Shown one piece after another: positions 1 through 9,767 of a stretch of 48,474 nucleotides of DNA. The notes below the pieces were generated by a model that worked only from the letters and a program-made list of their open reading frames with translations, was not told the DNA's origin and did no database searches. The DNA lies in NCBI RefSeq assembly GCF_009695655.1, contig NZ_VUNM01000017.1, positions 1 to 48,474 on the forward strand, given 5' to 3'. The position numbers and the translations under genes are program-made. The stretch's first letter is position 1, and each line of letters opens with the position of its first letter. This DNA comes from Sharpea porci. Its GTDB lineage: Bacteria; Bacillota_I; Bacilli_A; Erysipelotrichales; Coprobacillaceae.

Positions 1-302
1 CTCCAACTATAAATACTTGTCCTTGAATATCCGTATTCTTCTGATATTGATTTTATGTCTTCTCCTTCTTCAAAGCAACGGTGAAGTATTTCAAGTTTTG
101 TTTCCAGCGATGGATGAATCCTATGGTTTGGTGAATTAGTAAAACTATATTCCTTGTGTTTCTTTTCAATATTTCGATTTTTTATCCAAGTATACATATT
201 CTGCCTGCTTGGATATCCAAGATTATGTATTACCTTAGCAATCGATCCTGTCTCATCATACAATTGAAGTGCTTTCTTTTTCTCTTCCTCAGTAAATGAC
301 AT
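1..302 (-). CDS. IS3-type transposase OrfA, N-terminal part (runs off the window)
   Basis: About 100 residues are visible, starting MSFTEEEKKKALQLYDETGS and continuing with IAKVIHNLGYPSRQNMYTWI, a helix-turn-helix of the kind found in the first ORF of IS3/IS150-family elements, which recognises the element ends. A second HTH-like segment (SISEEYGYSRTSIYSW) follows near residue 90, as in two-HTH OrfA proteins. A strong GGAGG lies seven bases before the ATG. The 3' part and OrfB, if present, lie outside the window. Family assignment rests on the HTH pattern only; intactness cannot be judged. Confidence 0.72.
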   Translation of the reverse strand, partial: MSFTEEEKKKALQLYDETGSIAKVIHNLGYPSRQNMYTWIKNRNIEKKHKEYSFTNSPNHRIHPSLETKLEILHRCFEEGEDIKSISEEYGYSRTSIYSW

Positions 303-345
303 TTTTATTCCTCCCCGTCATTCCGGGTCCAAGAATTTGTCCGCA
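1..345 (-). mobile_element. IS3-family-like insertion sequence, one end
   Basis: The transposase reading frame starts about 43 bases from a likely element end. Read on the minus strand the end starts TGCGGACAAATTC at 345, in keeping with IS3-family ends that begin with TG. The opposite end and any target duplication are outside the window, so the exact boundary is an estimate. Confidence 0.45.
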
Positions 346-471
346 CCCCCCTAGGCTCAATTTATAGACCTAAGATACATTTGAAATAATAATAGACAAA
401 ATCTACACCAAAACTTAATGCAAAAGAATAAACAGAAAATTTCTTTTTCGACAACCATTTAGAAATATCTT

Positions 472-558
472 TCAATTTTGATTTATATAATTTGTATCCT
501 TACAACCTATAATATTTATCAATATAATTATAGCAATTATAAGCTTGGCACCTTTTAT
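472..558 (-). pseudogene. Decayed lipoprotein start (probable sugar ABC solute-binding protein)
   Basis: On the minus strand a strong AAAGGAGG is followed eight bases later by ATA where an ATG is expected. In that frame the residues read K-G-A-K, then a hydrophobic stretch LIIAIIILINII, then GC, which is a typical lipoprotein signal peptide and lipobox, followed by nine residues and a stop. The promoter and two operator-like palindromes upstream are intact (separate entries). I read this as the remnant of a catabolite-controlled substrate-binding lipoprotein that lost its start codon and body, perhaps when the neighbouring insertion sequence arrived. The sugar-binding identity is inference from the cre-like site. 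Confidence 0.35.
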
Positions 559-583
559 AAAATAATCCTCCTTTCAAACAGAC

Positions 584-597
584 AGAAAGCGCTTTCT
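584..597. promoter_or_regulatory. cre-like perfect palindrome
   Basis: AGAAAGCGCTTTCT is a perfect 14-base palindrome closely matching the CcpA catabolite-response element. It lies just downstream of the predicted start of transcription of the decayed lipoprotein gene, a classic position for repression. Confidence 0.55.
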
Positions 598-601
598 TTC
601 A

Positions 602-636
602 ATGGTAGTGTACCATACTGTTTTAAATATTGTCAA
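602..636 (-). promoter_or_regulatory. Promoter with overlapping dyad operator
   Basis: The minus strand has TTGACA (631-636), an 18-base spacer ending in TGG (extended -10) and TACACT (607-612). ATGGTA-GTG-TACCAT at 602-616 is a perfect 6+3+6 dyad over the -10 box, as expected for a repressor operator. It points at the decayed lipoprotein start. Confidence 0.5.
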
Positions 637-812
637 TTATTATATAAAGTACTCTTCATCACTTGATAAAGTCATAATTAATACTACAAACAATCTACAA
701 TAGAGACTGCTGAAAATTACATTTTTACGAAGAATAAATTTATAAATTCATTGTTGAGTCTCCTATAACTATTAAGGAAGAATGGTGAAAAGCAGAAATT
801 ATGCATACACAA

Positions 813-844
813 AAACTGGGGAATCAAATGATTCCCCACAGTTT
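813..844 (-). terminator. Terminator after mfd
   Basis: A long hairpin has arms containing GGGGAATCA and TGATTCCCC and an AA loop. On the minus strand it runs into AGTTTTTGTG. It lies about 50 bases after the mfd stop and ends the pulA-pth-mfd unit. Confidence 0.8.
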
Positions 845-895
845 AAAACAATTTTATATTCTCATTTGGACCTTATAATTACGTAAAGATCTTTT

Positions 896-3800
896 TTACG
901 CATGCATAGTCAGTACTGTCTGTAAGAATGATGTGGCTTGATTGATATAATCAGGAGCACTCTTGACATAAAGAGAGATTTCTTTATCAGCATATTTGAA
1001 TTGTGGTTTTGTAAAGAGCTTGTTGGCAATTTCAAAGAGCTTTTCACCATCAGTATGTTCTGAGAATTCCTGAGTGAAACGCATTGTAAGGCCCTTTGGA
1101 TCTTCTTTGACTTCATCAATATTCTTGTTGTGACAAAGGATTTCAAAACGACGCTTCACAACAATATTCTCAACTTCATGTGGCAGTTTGCCATAGAGAT
1201 CGACAAGTTCTTTTTCTACCGCATTAAGCTCAGTCATCTTATTCGCATGATAGACTCTTTGATAGAGTTCAAGTTTTTCCATATCACTTTCGACATAGTC
1301 TTCAGGAATATAGCCATTAACCTTGATATTCTTAACTGGCACAACATCGCTTTCTTCATCTTTCTTGCCTTGTTTTTCTTTAATTGCATCCTGCAAGATC
1401 TTCATATACATATCGAAACCAACTGTATCAATAAAGCCAGCCTGTTCTCCACCTAAGATATCACCAGCCCCACGGATGGATAAGTCTCGCATAGCAATCT
1501 TATAACCAGAACCAAGCTGAGTGAAGTCTTTAATGGCTTTAAGACGCTTTGTAGCTTCTTCATTGAGCTGTCTGTTTTTACGATAAAGTAAATAGGCATA
1601 GGCTAAGCGTTCTGAACGGCCAACACGTCCTTTAATCTGATAGAGCTGAGCTAAGCCAAAGCGATCTGCATCTTCAACAATGATGGTATTCGCATTAGGA
1701 ATATCAATACCTGTTTCAATAATTGTTGTACAGACGAGAATATCATAATGATGTTCCACAAAGTCATTCATAACATCTTCAAGCTCTTCTTTTTTCATTT
1801 GTCCATGACCAATACCTATTCTAGCATTTGGCAACATGTTTTGAATCATCGCAGCCGTCTCCATAATATTCTCTGTACGATTATGAAGATAGAAGACCTG
1901 TCCCCCACGGGCTAATTCACGTTCAATGACTTGTCTGACTAATGGTGGATTCATTTCAGCCACATATGTCTGCACTGGCAGTCTATTCATTGGTGGTGTT
2001 TCAATCTGACTAAGACCACGCACACCCATTAAGCTCATTTGCAGTGTTCGAGGAATTGGCGTAGCAGTCAGTGTAAGCACATCAATTGTCTTACGATATT
2101 CTTTGATTTTCTCTTTCTGGCGTACACCAAAACGCTGTTCTTCATCAATACAAAGTAAGCCTAAATCCTTATAGACAACATCCTTTGAAAGCAAACGGTG
2201 TGTTCCTACAATAAGATCCACTTTACCTTCTTTAAGTTCTTTCAGAATGGCTTTTTTCTCTTTCGTTGTTGTAAAACGATTCAATAAACGTATTTCAACA
2301 GGGAAATTCTCAAATCGCTTGCTCATTGTATGATAGTGTTGTTGCGAAAGAATTGTCGTTGGGCATAAAAATGCACATTGTTTGCCACTTAAGATAGCTT
2401 TCATACAAGCACGTAAAGCCACTTCCGTCTTACCAAAGCCAACATCACCACAAAGTAATCGGTCCATTGGACGTGGTTTCTCCATGTCCGCCTTAATTTC
2501 ATCAACGGAACGCTGCTGGTCAGGTGTTAAGCTATAGCCAAACTGTTCTTCAAATTCGAGCTGCATCGCGCTATCTGGTTCAAAGGCAAAACCTGGCTGT
2601 TTCATTCTTTCGGCATATAGAGCGATTAAATCATCAGCTAAGCCATCGACTTTCTGTCTAACACGGGCTTTTTCCTTTTGCCACTTTGTGCTATTGAGTT
2701 CGTTAATTCTAGGAACTTTACCATCTTTTGATGAATATTTTCTAATAAGCTGGAAGTTTTCAACAGGAACATAGAGGACATCATTTCCCTTATAGGCAAT
2801 ATAAAGATAGTCCTTATGCACACCACCTACTTCAAGAGTCTTAATACCCATATACTGACCAATACCATTAACATCATGAACAACATAGTCACCAATATTC
2901 AATTCATTATAGTCTTTTATAATTGTGGCATTTTTATATTTAATATAGCGCTTCTTATGCGTTGCACTCTTAAAGAGTTCGTTTGAAGTTAATACAGCAA
3001 CTCTCTCATCGACAAACTCCATACCTTCAGGCAAGTTTGCAAGACAGATATTAATACCTTCATATATTTGATCATCAACAGAGACAAGCGTATATTTCAT
3101 TCCTAATTCATCAAACATATTCACCATGCTGTCAACATGGTGCTTTTCACTTAAGGCTAAAAGGACTTTATCATAAGTCAGATAGTCTTTAAGCTGGGAG
3201 ATGAAGGTCTTGGAATTCACTAAGGAAATCTGAACTGGTCGGGCATTAAATAGAACCTGGTTTTCTTTGCTTTTAAAGCTGATTAAGTCGATCTGATGCT
3301 TCTTCAGCAACGCTACAACATCATGATAGAGCTTAAGCCCTTTAACCATTTCACCGATTTCTTCAAGTTCATGGAAATAGTAGAAAGACTCTTCGGCAAA
3401 GCGTTTATATTGATTGTTGATGCCTTCATAGCTAGCTGTGATAAGAAGACAATCCGGTGCATAATCCAACAAGGAACCTGTTGAGCTAAAAAGTGAAAGA
3501 TACTGGTAGCTACGTGGACTGAATTCACGAGCATAAAGCGATTGAATATCCATTTCAATATTCTCATCAAGCTCTTCTTTCTGTTCGCCTTCAAGCGAAC
3601 TTTTGGCCTTTAGAGCTTTGATAGCCTCAACAACCTGATCAACTTCTTCATTGCGATAAAGCATATCTGTAGCCGGTAATATTTCTACTTCTTTGACATT
3701 ATCACTACGTCTTTGTGTATCTTTGTCATAGAAGGAAATGGTATCAATTTCATCATCAAAGAATTCAATACGAATTGGTGATTCATATTGAATAGAATAG

Positions 3801-4336
3801 ACATCAATAACACCCCCACGCTTACTCATATAGAATGGTGTATCAACACGCTGTGTGACCTGATAGCCCATAGATATCAGCTGTTTTCTTAGCATACTAG
3901 GTTCAATGACCTGTCCGACATGTAAGGCGAGCTTGTTTTCTTTAAACACTTCGGGAGAGCTGACATAGCGAATAACAGAATGTGTATGTGCAACAACAAT
4001 AACAGGTTTATTCTCACATAAAGCATTTAATGCATTCACACGCTCACCAAGCAATTCATAAGAATAAGCAACAGCTTCAACACGCAATGATTCATCACTT
4101 GGAAAATAAACGACATCATTAATCATATTCTGCAAGCTTGTATAAAGCTGCATAGCCTGATATTGTGATTCTTTGACAATAATCATTGTCCGTGGCTGAA
4201 GCAAAAAAGCACTAGCGATGAGATAAGCCTCATCACTAGCTTCATTTGTGACAATTTGACCTTTGCCCTTAAGTATTGTCTTAACGGCAGGGTTATTTTT
4301 TAATATTTCTACAATTTTTTCCATTTCATCACCCAT
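896..4336 (-). CDS. mfd: Transcription-repair coupling factor Mfd
   Basis: Mfd removes RNA polymerase stalled at DNA damage and recruits UvrA. At 1146 residues it has the full family length. The order is: UvrB-like module in the first ~200 residues, RNA-polymerase-interacting domain near 480-545 ([17 protein letters not shown]), RecG-like translocase with Walker [13 protein letters not shown] near 628, DEEQ near 729, [13 protein letters not shown], and the C-terminal TRCF domain. The start is uncertain: the first ATG (4336) lies inside the end of pth without a ribosome site, while ATG 4324 (MEKIVEIL) follows GGGTGA and may be the real start. It overlaps pth, as in the Bacillus pth-mfd arrangement, and is the last gene before a strong terminator. 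Confidence 0.97.
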   Translation of the reverse strand: MGDEMEKIVEILKNNPAVKTILKGKGQIVTNEASDEAYLIASAFLLQPRTMIIVKESQYQAMQLYTSLQNMINDVVYFPSDESLRVEAVAYSYELLGERVNALNALCENKPVIVVAHTHSVIRYVSSPEVFKENKLALHVGQVIEPSMLRKQLISMGYQVTQRVDTPFYMSKRGGVIDVYSIQYESPIRIEFFDDEIDTISFYDKDTQRRSDNVKEVEILPATDMLYRNEEVDQVVEAIKALKAKSSLEGEQKEELDENIEMDIQSLYAREFSPRSYQYLSLFSSTGSLLDYAPDCLLITASYEGINNQYKRFAEESFYYFHELEEIGEMVKGLKLYHDVVALLKKHQIDLISFKSKENQVLFNARPVQISLVNSKTFISQLKDYLTYDKVLLALSEKHHVDSMVNMFDELGMKYTLVSVDDQIYEGINICLANLPEGMEFVDERVAVLTSNELFKSATHKKRYIKYKNATIIKDYNELNIGDYVVHDVNGIGQYMGIKTLEVGGVHKDYLYIAYKGNDVLYVPVENFQLIRKYSSKDGKVPRINELNSTKWQKEKARVRQKVDGLADDLIALYAERMKQPGFAFEPDSAMQLEFEEQFGYSLTPDQQRSVDEIKADMEKPRPMDRLLCGDVGFGKTEVALRACMKAILSGKQCAFLCPTTILSQQHYHTMSKRFENFPVEIRLLNRFTTTKEKKAILKELKEGKVDLIVGTHRLLSKDVVYKDLGLLCIDEEQRFGVRQKEKIKEYRKTIDVLTLTATPIPRTLQMSLMGVRGLSQIETPPMNRLPVQTYVAEMNPPLVRQVIERELARGGQVFYLHNRTENIMETAAMIQNMLPNARIGIGHGQMKKEELEDVMNDFVEHHYDILVCTTIIETGIDIPNANTIIVEDADRFGLAQLYQIKGRVGRSERLAYAYLLYRKNRQLNEEATKRLKAIKDFTQLGSGYKIAMRDLSIRGAGDILGGEQAGFIDTVGFDMYMKILQDAIKEKQGKKDEESDVVPVKNIKVNGYIPEDYVESDMEKLELYQRVYHANKMTELNAVEKELVDLYGKLPHEVENIVVKRRFEILCHNKNIDEVKEDPKGLTMRFTQEFSEHTDGEKLFEIANKLFTKPQFKYADKEISLYVKSAPDYINQATSFLQTVLTMHA

Positions 4337-4889
4337 TATACTGATTCATGACTTTATTCATATCATCCGTCTCAATCCAGCATACAATAGCATCTACTGC
4401 CTTATCAATACCGGGCAATAAGAGCTGCATTTCAGGTATCGAGAAGTGTCCGAGTACCCAATCTACAGTATCATAATGCTTCATCTTATCAATGCCCACA
4501 CGGATACGTTTAAATTCCTGTGTATGCATATGGGCAATCAGACTCTTGATGCCATTATGACCACCTGCTGAACCTTTCAGGCGAATACGTAATTTTCCTG
4601 TCGGCATATCCATGTCATCATAAACAACCATGACATCATCGCTATCCACCTTGAAATATTTCATCACCTGACTAACTGATAGACCTGATTCATTCATATA
4701 AGTTTGAGGTTTCAAGAGAATGATGTCTTCTCCTTGATATTTCAACTTCGTATAAAGGCCATCAAATTTCTTATTATCAACGGATACATTAAGTCTTTTT
4801 GCTAGAGCATCAATAACCATGAATCCAGTATTATGTCTTGTTTGATCATACTTCTTTCCTGGATTACCTAATCCAACAATTAATTTCAT
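4329..4889 (-). CDS. pth: Peptidyl-tRNA hydrolase
   Basis: Releases peptides from prematurely dropped peptidyl-tRNA. The protein starts MKLIVGLGNPGKKYDQTRHN, with the catalytic His in RHNTGF near residue 20. KPQTYMNESG and DDMDMPTGKLRIR-GSAGGHNG follow as in the family. I chose ATG 4889 because GAGG lies five bases before it and it gives the usual N-terminus (186 residues); an upstream in-frame ATG at 4907 would start inside pulA. It sits seven bases after the pulA stop and overlaps mfd, so it is made from the pulA transcript. Confidence 0.96.
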   Translation of the reverse strand: MKLIVGLGNPGKKYDQTRHNTGFMVIDALAKRLNVSVDNKKFDGLYTKLKYQGEDIILLKPQTYMNESGLSVSQVMKYFKVDSDDVMVVYDDMDMPTGKLRIRLKGSAGGHNGIKSLIAHMHTQEFKRIRVGIDKMKHYDTVDWVLGHFSIPEMQLLLPGIDKAVDAIVCWIETDDMNKVMNQYNG

Positions 4890-4896
4890 ACTATCC

Positions 4897-6984
4897 TCAT
4901 CTTGCACAAATCACCATTGATACACCTGTAACAGTCATATGATGATTGACAATTCTTTCATTTTCCATACAATAGAGCACTTTATAATCATCATCAATTT
5001 CTACATCAATCTTGTCATAAGAAGGATTGAAATAAATACGGAAATCACGATATTCCCCTTCATCCTGCCATAAATGATATTCAATCATACGATGATTAAG
5101 ATTATTGATTTCAAGATGTGCACGCATATCATCATAATCAAACATTCTAAAGCACTTATTATTCTTTCTTAATTTAATAAACAAAGCAACATCCTCTGTT
5201 ACTTCAATATAGCGATCACGACGGCCCCAGTCTAACTGGTTCACCATGTCACCGGCATTATAGGAATTATTATTGCCCTGCTTCGTATCAAAGAATTCCT
5301 GACCAGCATGCAAGAAAGGAATACCCTGGGCAAATATCGTCATGCCAACCCCCATAAGACAACGTCTTTCCTTACAAAGATCATTTTCTTCGACATTAGA
5401 AACATTAATCTTATCATACATTGTCGCATTATCATGACATTCAATATAATTAAGATTCTGTTCAATCGAATAGAACTTCTGATAATCTGCCATACAAATA
5501 ATCGCTTCATTTGTCTTATAGGTATCTCCAGATACATATCCCTTTGTTTCAATCTGGTTATTGCCACGAAGTGTGTCTCTAAAATGATCATTAAAGAAAC
5601 CTACCCCAGGTGTCTGGTGATTGTTTTCAATTGTTGTGCGTTCATTTTCGGGTATGGCTGTACCCATATTCCAGCCTTCACCATAAAGCATGAAGCTAGG
5701 GTCAATCTTCTTACCTTGAGCTAGAATCATGTTGACAGTTTCTATATCTACAATCCCCATCAAGTCCATTCTAAAGCCATCAGCACCATATAATACTTGC
5801 CAGCGTTTTAAAGTATCAAGAATATATTTACGACACATTCTGCCTTTACTATTCAAGTCATTGCCACACCATGAACCATTGGAGAGATTGCCATTTTCAT
5901 CCCTTCTAAAGAAATAATAGGGACATGTCTTTTCCAATGTATTCTTATTGACATCATGCATATGATTATAAACGACATCAATGATAACACGCATACGATG
6001 ACGATGAAGATTATCAATCATTTCCTGGCATTCACGGATACGGCGATAACCATCATTTGGCAATGTGACATAGCTGCCTTCAGTGACATTATACTGGGCT
6101 GGATCATAACCCCAGTTATAGAGATCATAAGGGTGATCTTCATCAACAGTCGCAAAGTCATTAATTGGCATAAGCTGAACATGTGTCACGCCAAGCTTTT
6201 CGAGATAGTCAACACCAGTTGAATAGCCCATAACCGTCTTATTGCCTGTTTCTGAAAAAGCAAGGAACTTCCCTTTATGGCGCAATCCACCATATCCATC
6301 CATTGAGAAATCACGTACCCCAACTTCATAGATGATGGCATCGGTATAATGTTCTACTGGCTTTAAAGAATATTTCTTTGGCTTTACTTTATTGAGATCA
6401 ATAACAACGGATGAAGCCATATTGGCTGTTGAGGCATAGGCATAGGGATCACAGCTTTCTACTGAATCCTCATTCATCTTTATTTCATATAGATATTGCC
6501 AGTTATCTAAGTCCTTAAAGACTTTCGCACTATAGACCCCCTTATCTTCTCTTTTCATTGGGAAAAAGAGTGTTGTCCCATTACGAAAGACTTTCAATGT
6601 TACTTCTGTAGAGAGTGGTGACCAGACCTTAAATGTCGTTACCCCAGGTGTATAGTGGGCTCCTAAATCATCCCCATCATAATAAAAGAGTTCATCAAAC
6701 TCTTTTGTCAAAGCAATAGGTGAGAAGTCCACATAACAAGTCAGTCCATAAGCATCAGAAATGACATAACTTCTTCCAAGGATTACGGATGCATGAAGCA
6801 AATAGGTATTAAAGCCATTTTCTTCCTCACCCATGTCACCATGAAGCAGCTTTTGTTCGGTAGTAAGTGTATCTTTTATATAAAACTTTGGTGAAATTCC
6901 ATTGTAGTAACCTTTAGAAAGGTAGACCTTAACGACATCAAAGGCAATCGCCTCGGCATACATTCTAATTGATTGTCTCTGCAT
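4897..6984 (-). CDS. pulA: Type I pullulanase (glycogen/starch debranching)
   Basis: Hydrolyses α-1,6 branches of glycogen, pullulan or limit dextrins. At 695 residues with no signal peptide it is a cytoplasmic GH13_14 enzyme. The order is: an N-terminal β-domain, a CBM48-like domain near 110-190 (YTPGVTTFKVWSP), then the barrel with the type I marker YNWGYDP near 290, nucleophile Asp in DGFRMDLMG near 404, acid/base Glu in YGEGWNMG near 434, and the HDN motif near 516. AAAGGGG precedes the ATG. It heads the unit pulA-pth-mfd, which ties glycogen breakdown to translation rescue and repair genes in one transcript. Confidence 0.93.
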   Translation of the reverse strand: MQRQSIRMYAEAIAFDVVKVYLSKGYYNGISPKFYIKDTLTTEQKLLHGDMGEEENGFNTYLLHASVILGRSYVISDAYGLTCYVDFSPIALTKEFDELFYYDGDDLGAHYTPGVTTFKVWSPLSTEVTLKVFRNGTTLFFPMKREDKGVYSAKVFKDLDNWQYLYEIKMNEDSVESCDPYAYASTANMASSVVIDLNKVKPKKYSLKPVEHYTDAIIYEVGVRDFSMDGYGGLRHKGKFLAFSETGNKTVMGYSTGVDYLEKLGVTHVQLMPINDFATVDEDHPYDLYNWGYDPAQYNVTEGSYVTLPNDGYRRIRECQEMIDNLHRHRMRVIIDVVYNHMHDVNKNTLEKTCPYYFFRRDENGNLSNGSWCGNDLNSKGRMCRKYILDTLKRWQVLYGADGFRMDLMGIVDIETVNMILAQGKKIDPSFMLYGEGWNMGTAIPENERTTIENNHQTPGVGFFNDHFRDTLRGNNQIETKGYVSGDTYKTNEAIICMADYQKFYSIEQNLNYIECHDNATMYDKINVSNVEENDLCKERRCLMGVGMTIFAQGIPFLHAGQEFFDTKQGNNNSYNAGDMVNQLDWGRRDRYIEVTEDVALFIKLRKNNKCFRMFDYDDMRAHLEINNLNHRMIEYHLWQDEGEYRDFRIYFNPSYDKIDVEIDDDYKVLYCMENERIVNHHMTVTGVSMVICAR

Positions 6985-7011
6985 TCAAAAACGCCCCTTT
7001 CACATTTTTCT

Positions 7012-7039
7012 ATTCTAACATAATTTATTTAAGATACAA
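7012..7039 (-). promoter_or_regulatory. Promoter of pulA-pth-mfd
   Basis: TTGTAT (7034-7039), a 16-base spacer and TAGAAT (7012-7017) preceded by TGT (extended -10) on the minus strand. It lies between the upstream terminator and the pulA ribosome site. Confidence 0.65.
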
Positions 7040-7051
7040 CATGAATGCATG

Positions 7052-7078
7052 AAAAGACCTGCTTGGCAGGTCTTTTCA
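7052..7078 (-). terminator. Terminator after the glgB-glgP-DUF1292 unit
   Basis: The 11-bp stem AAAAGACCTGC / GCAGGTCTTTT with a three-base loop directly follows the DUF1292 stop. The second arm ends in TTTT on the minus strand. Confidence 0.75.
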
Positions 7079-7079
7079 A

Positions 7080-7343
7080 TTAAATGTCTTGATTACTAAG
7101 CAAGGCGTCAAGTACTTCTGTAACACGTTCGTACTCTTCATCTGTTTCAATTTCTTCAAGTTCATCTTCTGGTGTATCTGGATCGCGATAGAATACAAAT
7201 ACATTGACATCATCTTCACCATCATCACCAAATAACATATATTCACGTCCTGTTTCTTCATCAGTATAAGAGAAAATCAAACTTACTTCTTTCTCTGCAC
7301 CTGATTCATCAACTATCGTGATAGGTTCATTTGTGAAATCCAT
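7080..7343 (-). CDS. DUF1292 family small acidic protein
   Basis: An 87-residue, strongly acidic protein with the family pattern: ITIVDESGAEKEVSLIFSYT, then YMLFGDDGEDDVNVFVFYRD and an acidic helix at the end. DUF1292 (YrzB-like) proteins are common in Firmicutes and have no agreed function. Its ATG overlaps the glgP stop by one base (TAATG), so translation is coupled to glycogen phosphorylase. That coupling is unusual to my knowledge, and may point to a role near glycogen metabolism or simple read-through. Confidence 0.85.
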   Translation of the reverse strand: MDFTNEPITIVDESGAEKEVSLIFSYTDEETGREYMLFGDDGEDDVNVFVFYRDPDTPEDELEEIETDEEYERVTEVLDALLSNQDI

Positions 7344-9742
7344 TACTTATTTGCTACCCTTTCTAAGTGCCAAATATCTTTAACATAGTCTTCGATTGTA
7401 CGATCACTTGAGAAATAGCCACTCATAGCGATATTCATAATGCACATCTTAGCCCAGTTTTCGCGATCTTGATAGAGCGCATTAATCTTTTCCTGTGCCT
7501 TGACATAGCTATCGAAGTCTGCCAAGAGATAATATTCATCATTATGACTCATTAATTCATCAAAGATAAGTTTAAATTCTTCACGACTTGATGCAAATGT
7601 ACCATCAGTTAAAGAATCAACAACCTTCTTGATTCTAAAGTCATTATTATAGTAATCCCAAGCATGATAACTATTATCAGCTTTAAGCTTATTAATATCT
7701 TCAACCTTCATACCAAAGATCACACAGTTTTCATCACCAACACGTTCTGCAATTTCAACATTGGCACCATCCAATGTACCAAGTGTAATTGCACCATTCA
7801 TCATGAATTTCATATTAGAAGTACCTGATGCTTCTTTACCGGCTGTGGAAATCTGTTCAGAGACATCAGCAGCAGGAATAATATGTTCGGCAATTGTAAC
7901 ACCATAGTTTTCAATGAAGACAACCTTGAGATACTGGTTTGTCACTGGATCATTGTTGACAACATCGGCTACTGCATTGATGAGCTTAATAACTTTCTTT
8001 GCAAAGTAGTATGATGGTGCTGCCTTAGCCCCAAAGATATATGTATGTGGATAGATTCTGAAACTTGGATCTTCCTTCATGCGCTGATATAAGTAAATTA
8101 CATGCATAATATTTAATAACTGACGCTTATAAGCATGTAATCTCTTAACCTGAATATCAAAGATCGAATTAACATCTACTTCAATACCATTATGTTCCTT
8201 AATATATCTTGCTAGATCTTCTTTACGCTGATATTTCACATTGAGGAACTTTGAGCGAATAATGGAATCATCCGCAAACTTCTTAAGTTTTTCTAAATCA
8301 TCAGGATGTTTAATCCAGCTATCGCCAATTGCTTCATGTAATAAATCAGATAACTGTGGATTACAATAAGCTAACCAACGACGATGTGTAACACCGTTAG
8401 TCTTGTTGTTGAACTTACCTGGGAAAATGCGATCGAAGTCCTGCATTTCACGATTCTTTAAGATATCTGTATGAAGTGCAGCAACACCATTAACTGAGAA
8501 TGAACCAGCAATCGCAAGTCTTGCCATATGAACCTGACCATCACGTAAGATCATGACACGATTTAATAATTGTTCATCACCATTTGAAGCAATCTTTACA
8601 TAACCGATGAAACGACGATGAATTTCTTCGATAATCTGATAAATACGTGGTAAAAGATTCTTCATCATTTCAATAGGCCATTTTTCTAAGGCTTCAGCTA
8701 AGATAGTATGGTTTGTATAAGCGCAAGTATGAGTAACAATTTCCCATGCTTCATCCCATTCAAATTCATAATCATCAATCAAGATTCTCATTAATTCCGG
8801 AATAACAAGAACTGGATGTGTATCATTTAACTGAATGACATTCTTTTGGGCAAAATTATGTAAATCTGGATAAACTCTTAAGTGTGCACGCACAATAGAA
8901 TTCAAGCCTGCAGCAACAAAGAAATATTGTTGTTTAAGACGTAACATCTTACCAGCTGGTGTTGAATCATCTGGATAAAGTGTCTGTGTGATATCATTGA
9001 CTTCCTGAGTATACTGACGGAAATCTTTATTTCTTGGGATGTCATCAGCTGGTTCTGACTTCCAAAGTCTTAATGTATTCGTTACTTTTGTATCTGCACC
9101 AACAATTGGGACATCATATGGGACTGCACGTACTAATTCCGCATCAACATGTTCCCATTTCTGTTTTTCACCATTCCATACAACGTGACCAAAGAATTTA
9201 ACATCACACTGATGCTTTGGTTTACGTACTTCCCAGGCATTACCAAGTCTTAACCACTGATCTGGTACTTCTACCTGATAGCCATCTTCAATCTTCTGCT
9301 CAAAGAAGCCATATGTATAACGAATAGTATGTCCAAAAGCAGGATAAGATAATGAAGCAAGTGAGTCCATAAAACATGCGGCAAGACGGCCTAAACCACC
9401 ATTACCTAAACCAGCATCTGATTCAAGTTCTTCAAGTTCATGGATATTAATGCCATAGTCAGCTAACCCTTCCTTAGCAATATCATAAATACCAAGGTTC
9501 ATCATATTATTGACTAATAAACGGCCCATCAAGAATTCCATAGAAAAATAATGAACCTGTTTTTGTTCATGTTTTTGGACACTCATCTTAGTCATAGCCC
9601 AGTTAACTGAGGCATAATCACGAACCATGTTTTCAAGAATCATGAACTTTTCAGTAATATGAGATTCTTCTACTGTACGACCATATGTTTCAATGATTCT
9701 TTTTGAGAACTCATACTTAAATTCTTCTTTTGTTTTAAACAT
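7343..9742 (-). CDS. glgP: Glycogen/starch/maltodextrin phosphorylase
   Basis: Splits α-1,4-glucan ends with phosphate, giving glucose-1-phosphate. The 799 residues match the family length. GNGGLGRLAACFMDSLAS near 112-130 and the pyridoxal-phosphate site around Lys 644 (ASGTSNMKFMMNG, followed by TLDGANVEI) are both present, so it should be active. GGGGG lies about eleven bases before the ATG. It follows glgB by 25 bases and is coupled to the DUF1292 gene, giving branching and phosphorolysis in one operon; synthesis genes glgC/glgA are not in this window. Confidence 0.96.
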   Translation of the reverse strand: MFKTKEEFKYEFSKRIIETYGRTVEESHITEKFMILENMVRDYASVNWAMTKMSVQKHEQKQVHYFSMEFLMGRLLVNNMMNLGIYDIAKEGLADYGINIHELEELESDAGLGNGGLGRLAACFMDSLASLSYPAFGHTIRYTYGFFEQKIEDGYQVEVPDQWLRLGNAWEVRKPKHQCDVKFFGHVVWNGEKQKWEHVDAELVRAVPYDVPIVGADTKVTNTLRLWKSEPADDIPRNKDFRQYTQEVNDITQTLYPDDSTPAGKMLRLKQQYFFVAAGLNSIVRAHLRVYPDLHNFAQKNVIQLNDTHPVLVIPELMRILIDDYEFEWDEAWEIVTHTCAYTNHTILAEALEKWPIEMMKNLLPRIYQIIEEIHRRFIGYVKIASNGDEQLLNRVMILRDGQVHMARLAIAGSFSVNGVAALHTDILKNREMQDFDRIFPGKFNNKTNGVTHRRWLAYCNPQLSDLLHEAIGDSWIKHPDDLEKLKKFADDSIIRSKFLNVKYQRKEDLARYIKEHNGIEVDVNSIFDIQVKRLHAYKRQLLNIMHVIYLYQRMKEDPSFRIYPHTYIFGAKAAPSYYFAKKVIKLINAVADVVNNDPVTNQYLKVVFIENYGVTIAEHIIPAADVSEQISTAGKEASGTSNMKFMMNGAITLGTLDGANVEIAERVGDENCVIFGMKVEDINKLKADNSYHAWDYYNNDFRIKKVVDSLTDGTFASSREEFKLIFDELMSHNDEYYLLADFDSYVKAQEKINALYQDRENWAKMCIMNIAMSGYFSSDRTIEDYVKDIWHLERVANK

Positions 9743-9767
9743 CTAGTACTTTTCCCCCAAATTTAAG

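Larger units (their letters stand above)
346..895. other. Stretch without an intact gene
   Basis: Apart from the lipoprotein remnant, its promoter and operators, and the mfd terminator, this AT-rich stretch shows no gene I can support. A 62-codon plus-strand frame at 478-666 lies opposite the remnant and has no ribosome binding site or coding character. Confidence 0.6.

Noticed and set aside
478-666. 62-codon plus-strand open frame
   Set aside because: No ribosome site, AT-driven composition, and it lies opposite the lipoprotein remnant and its promoter.
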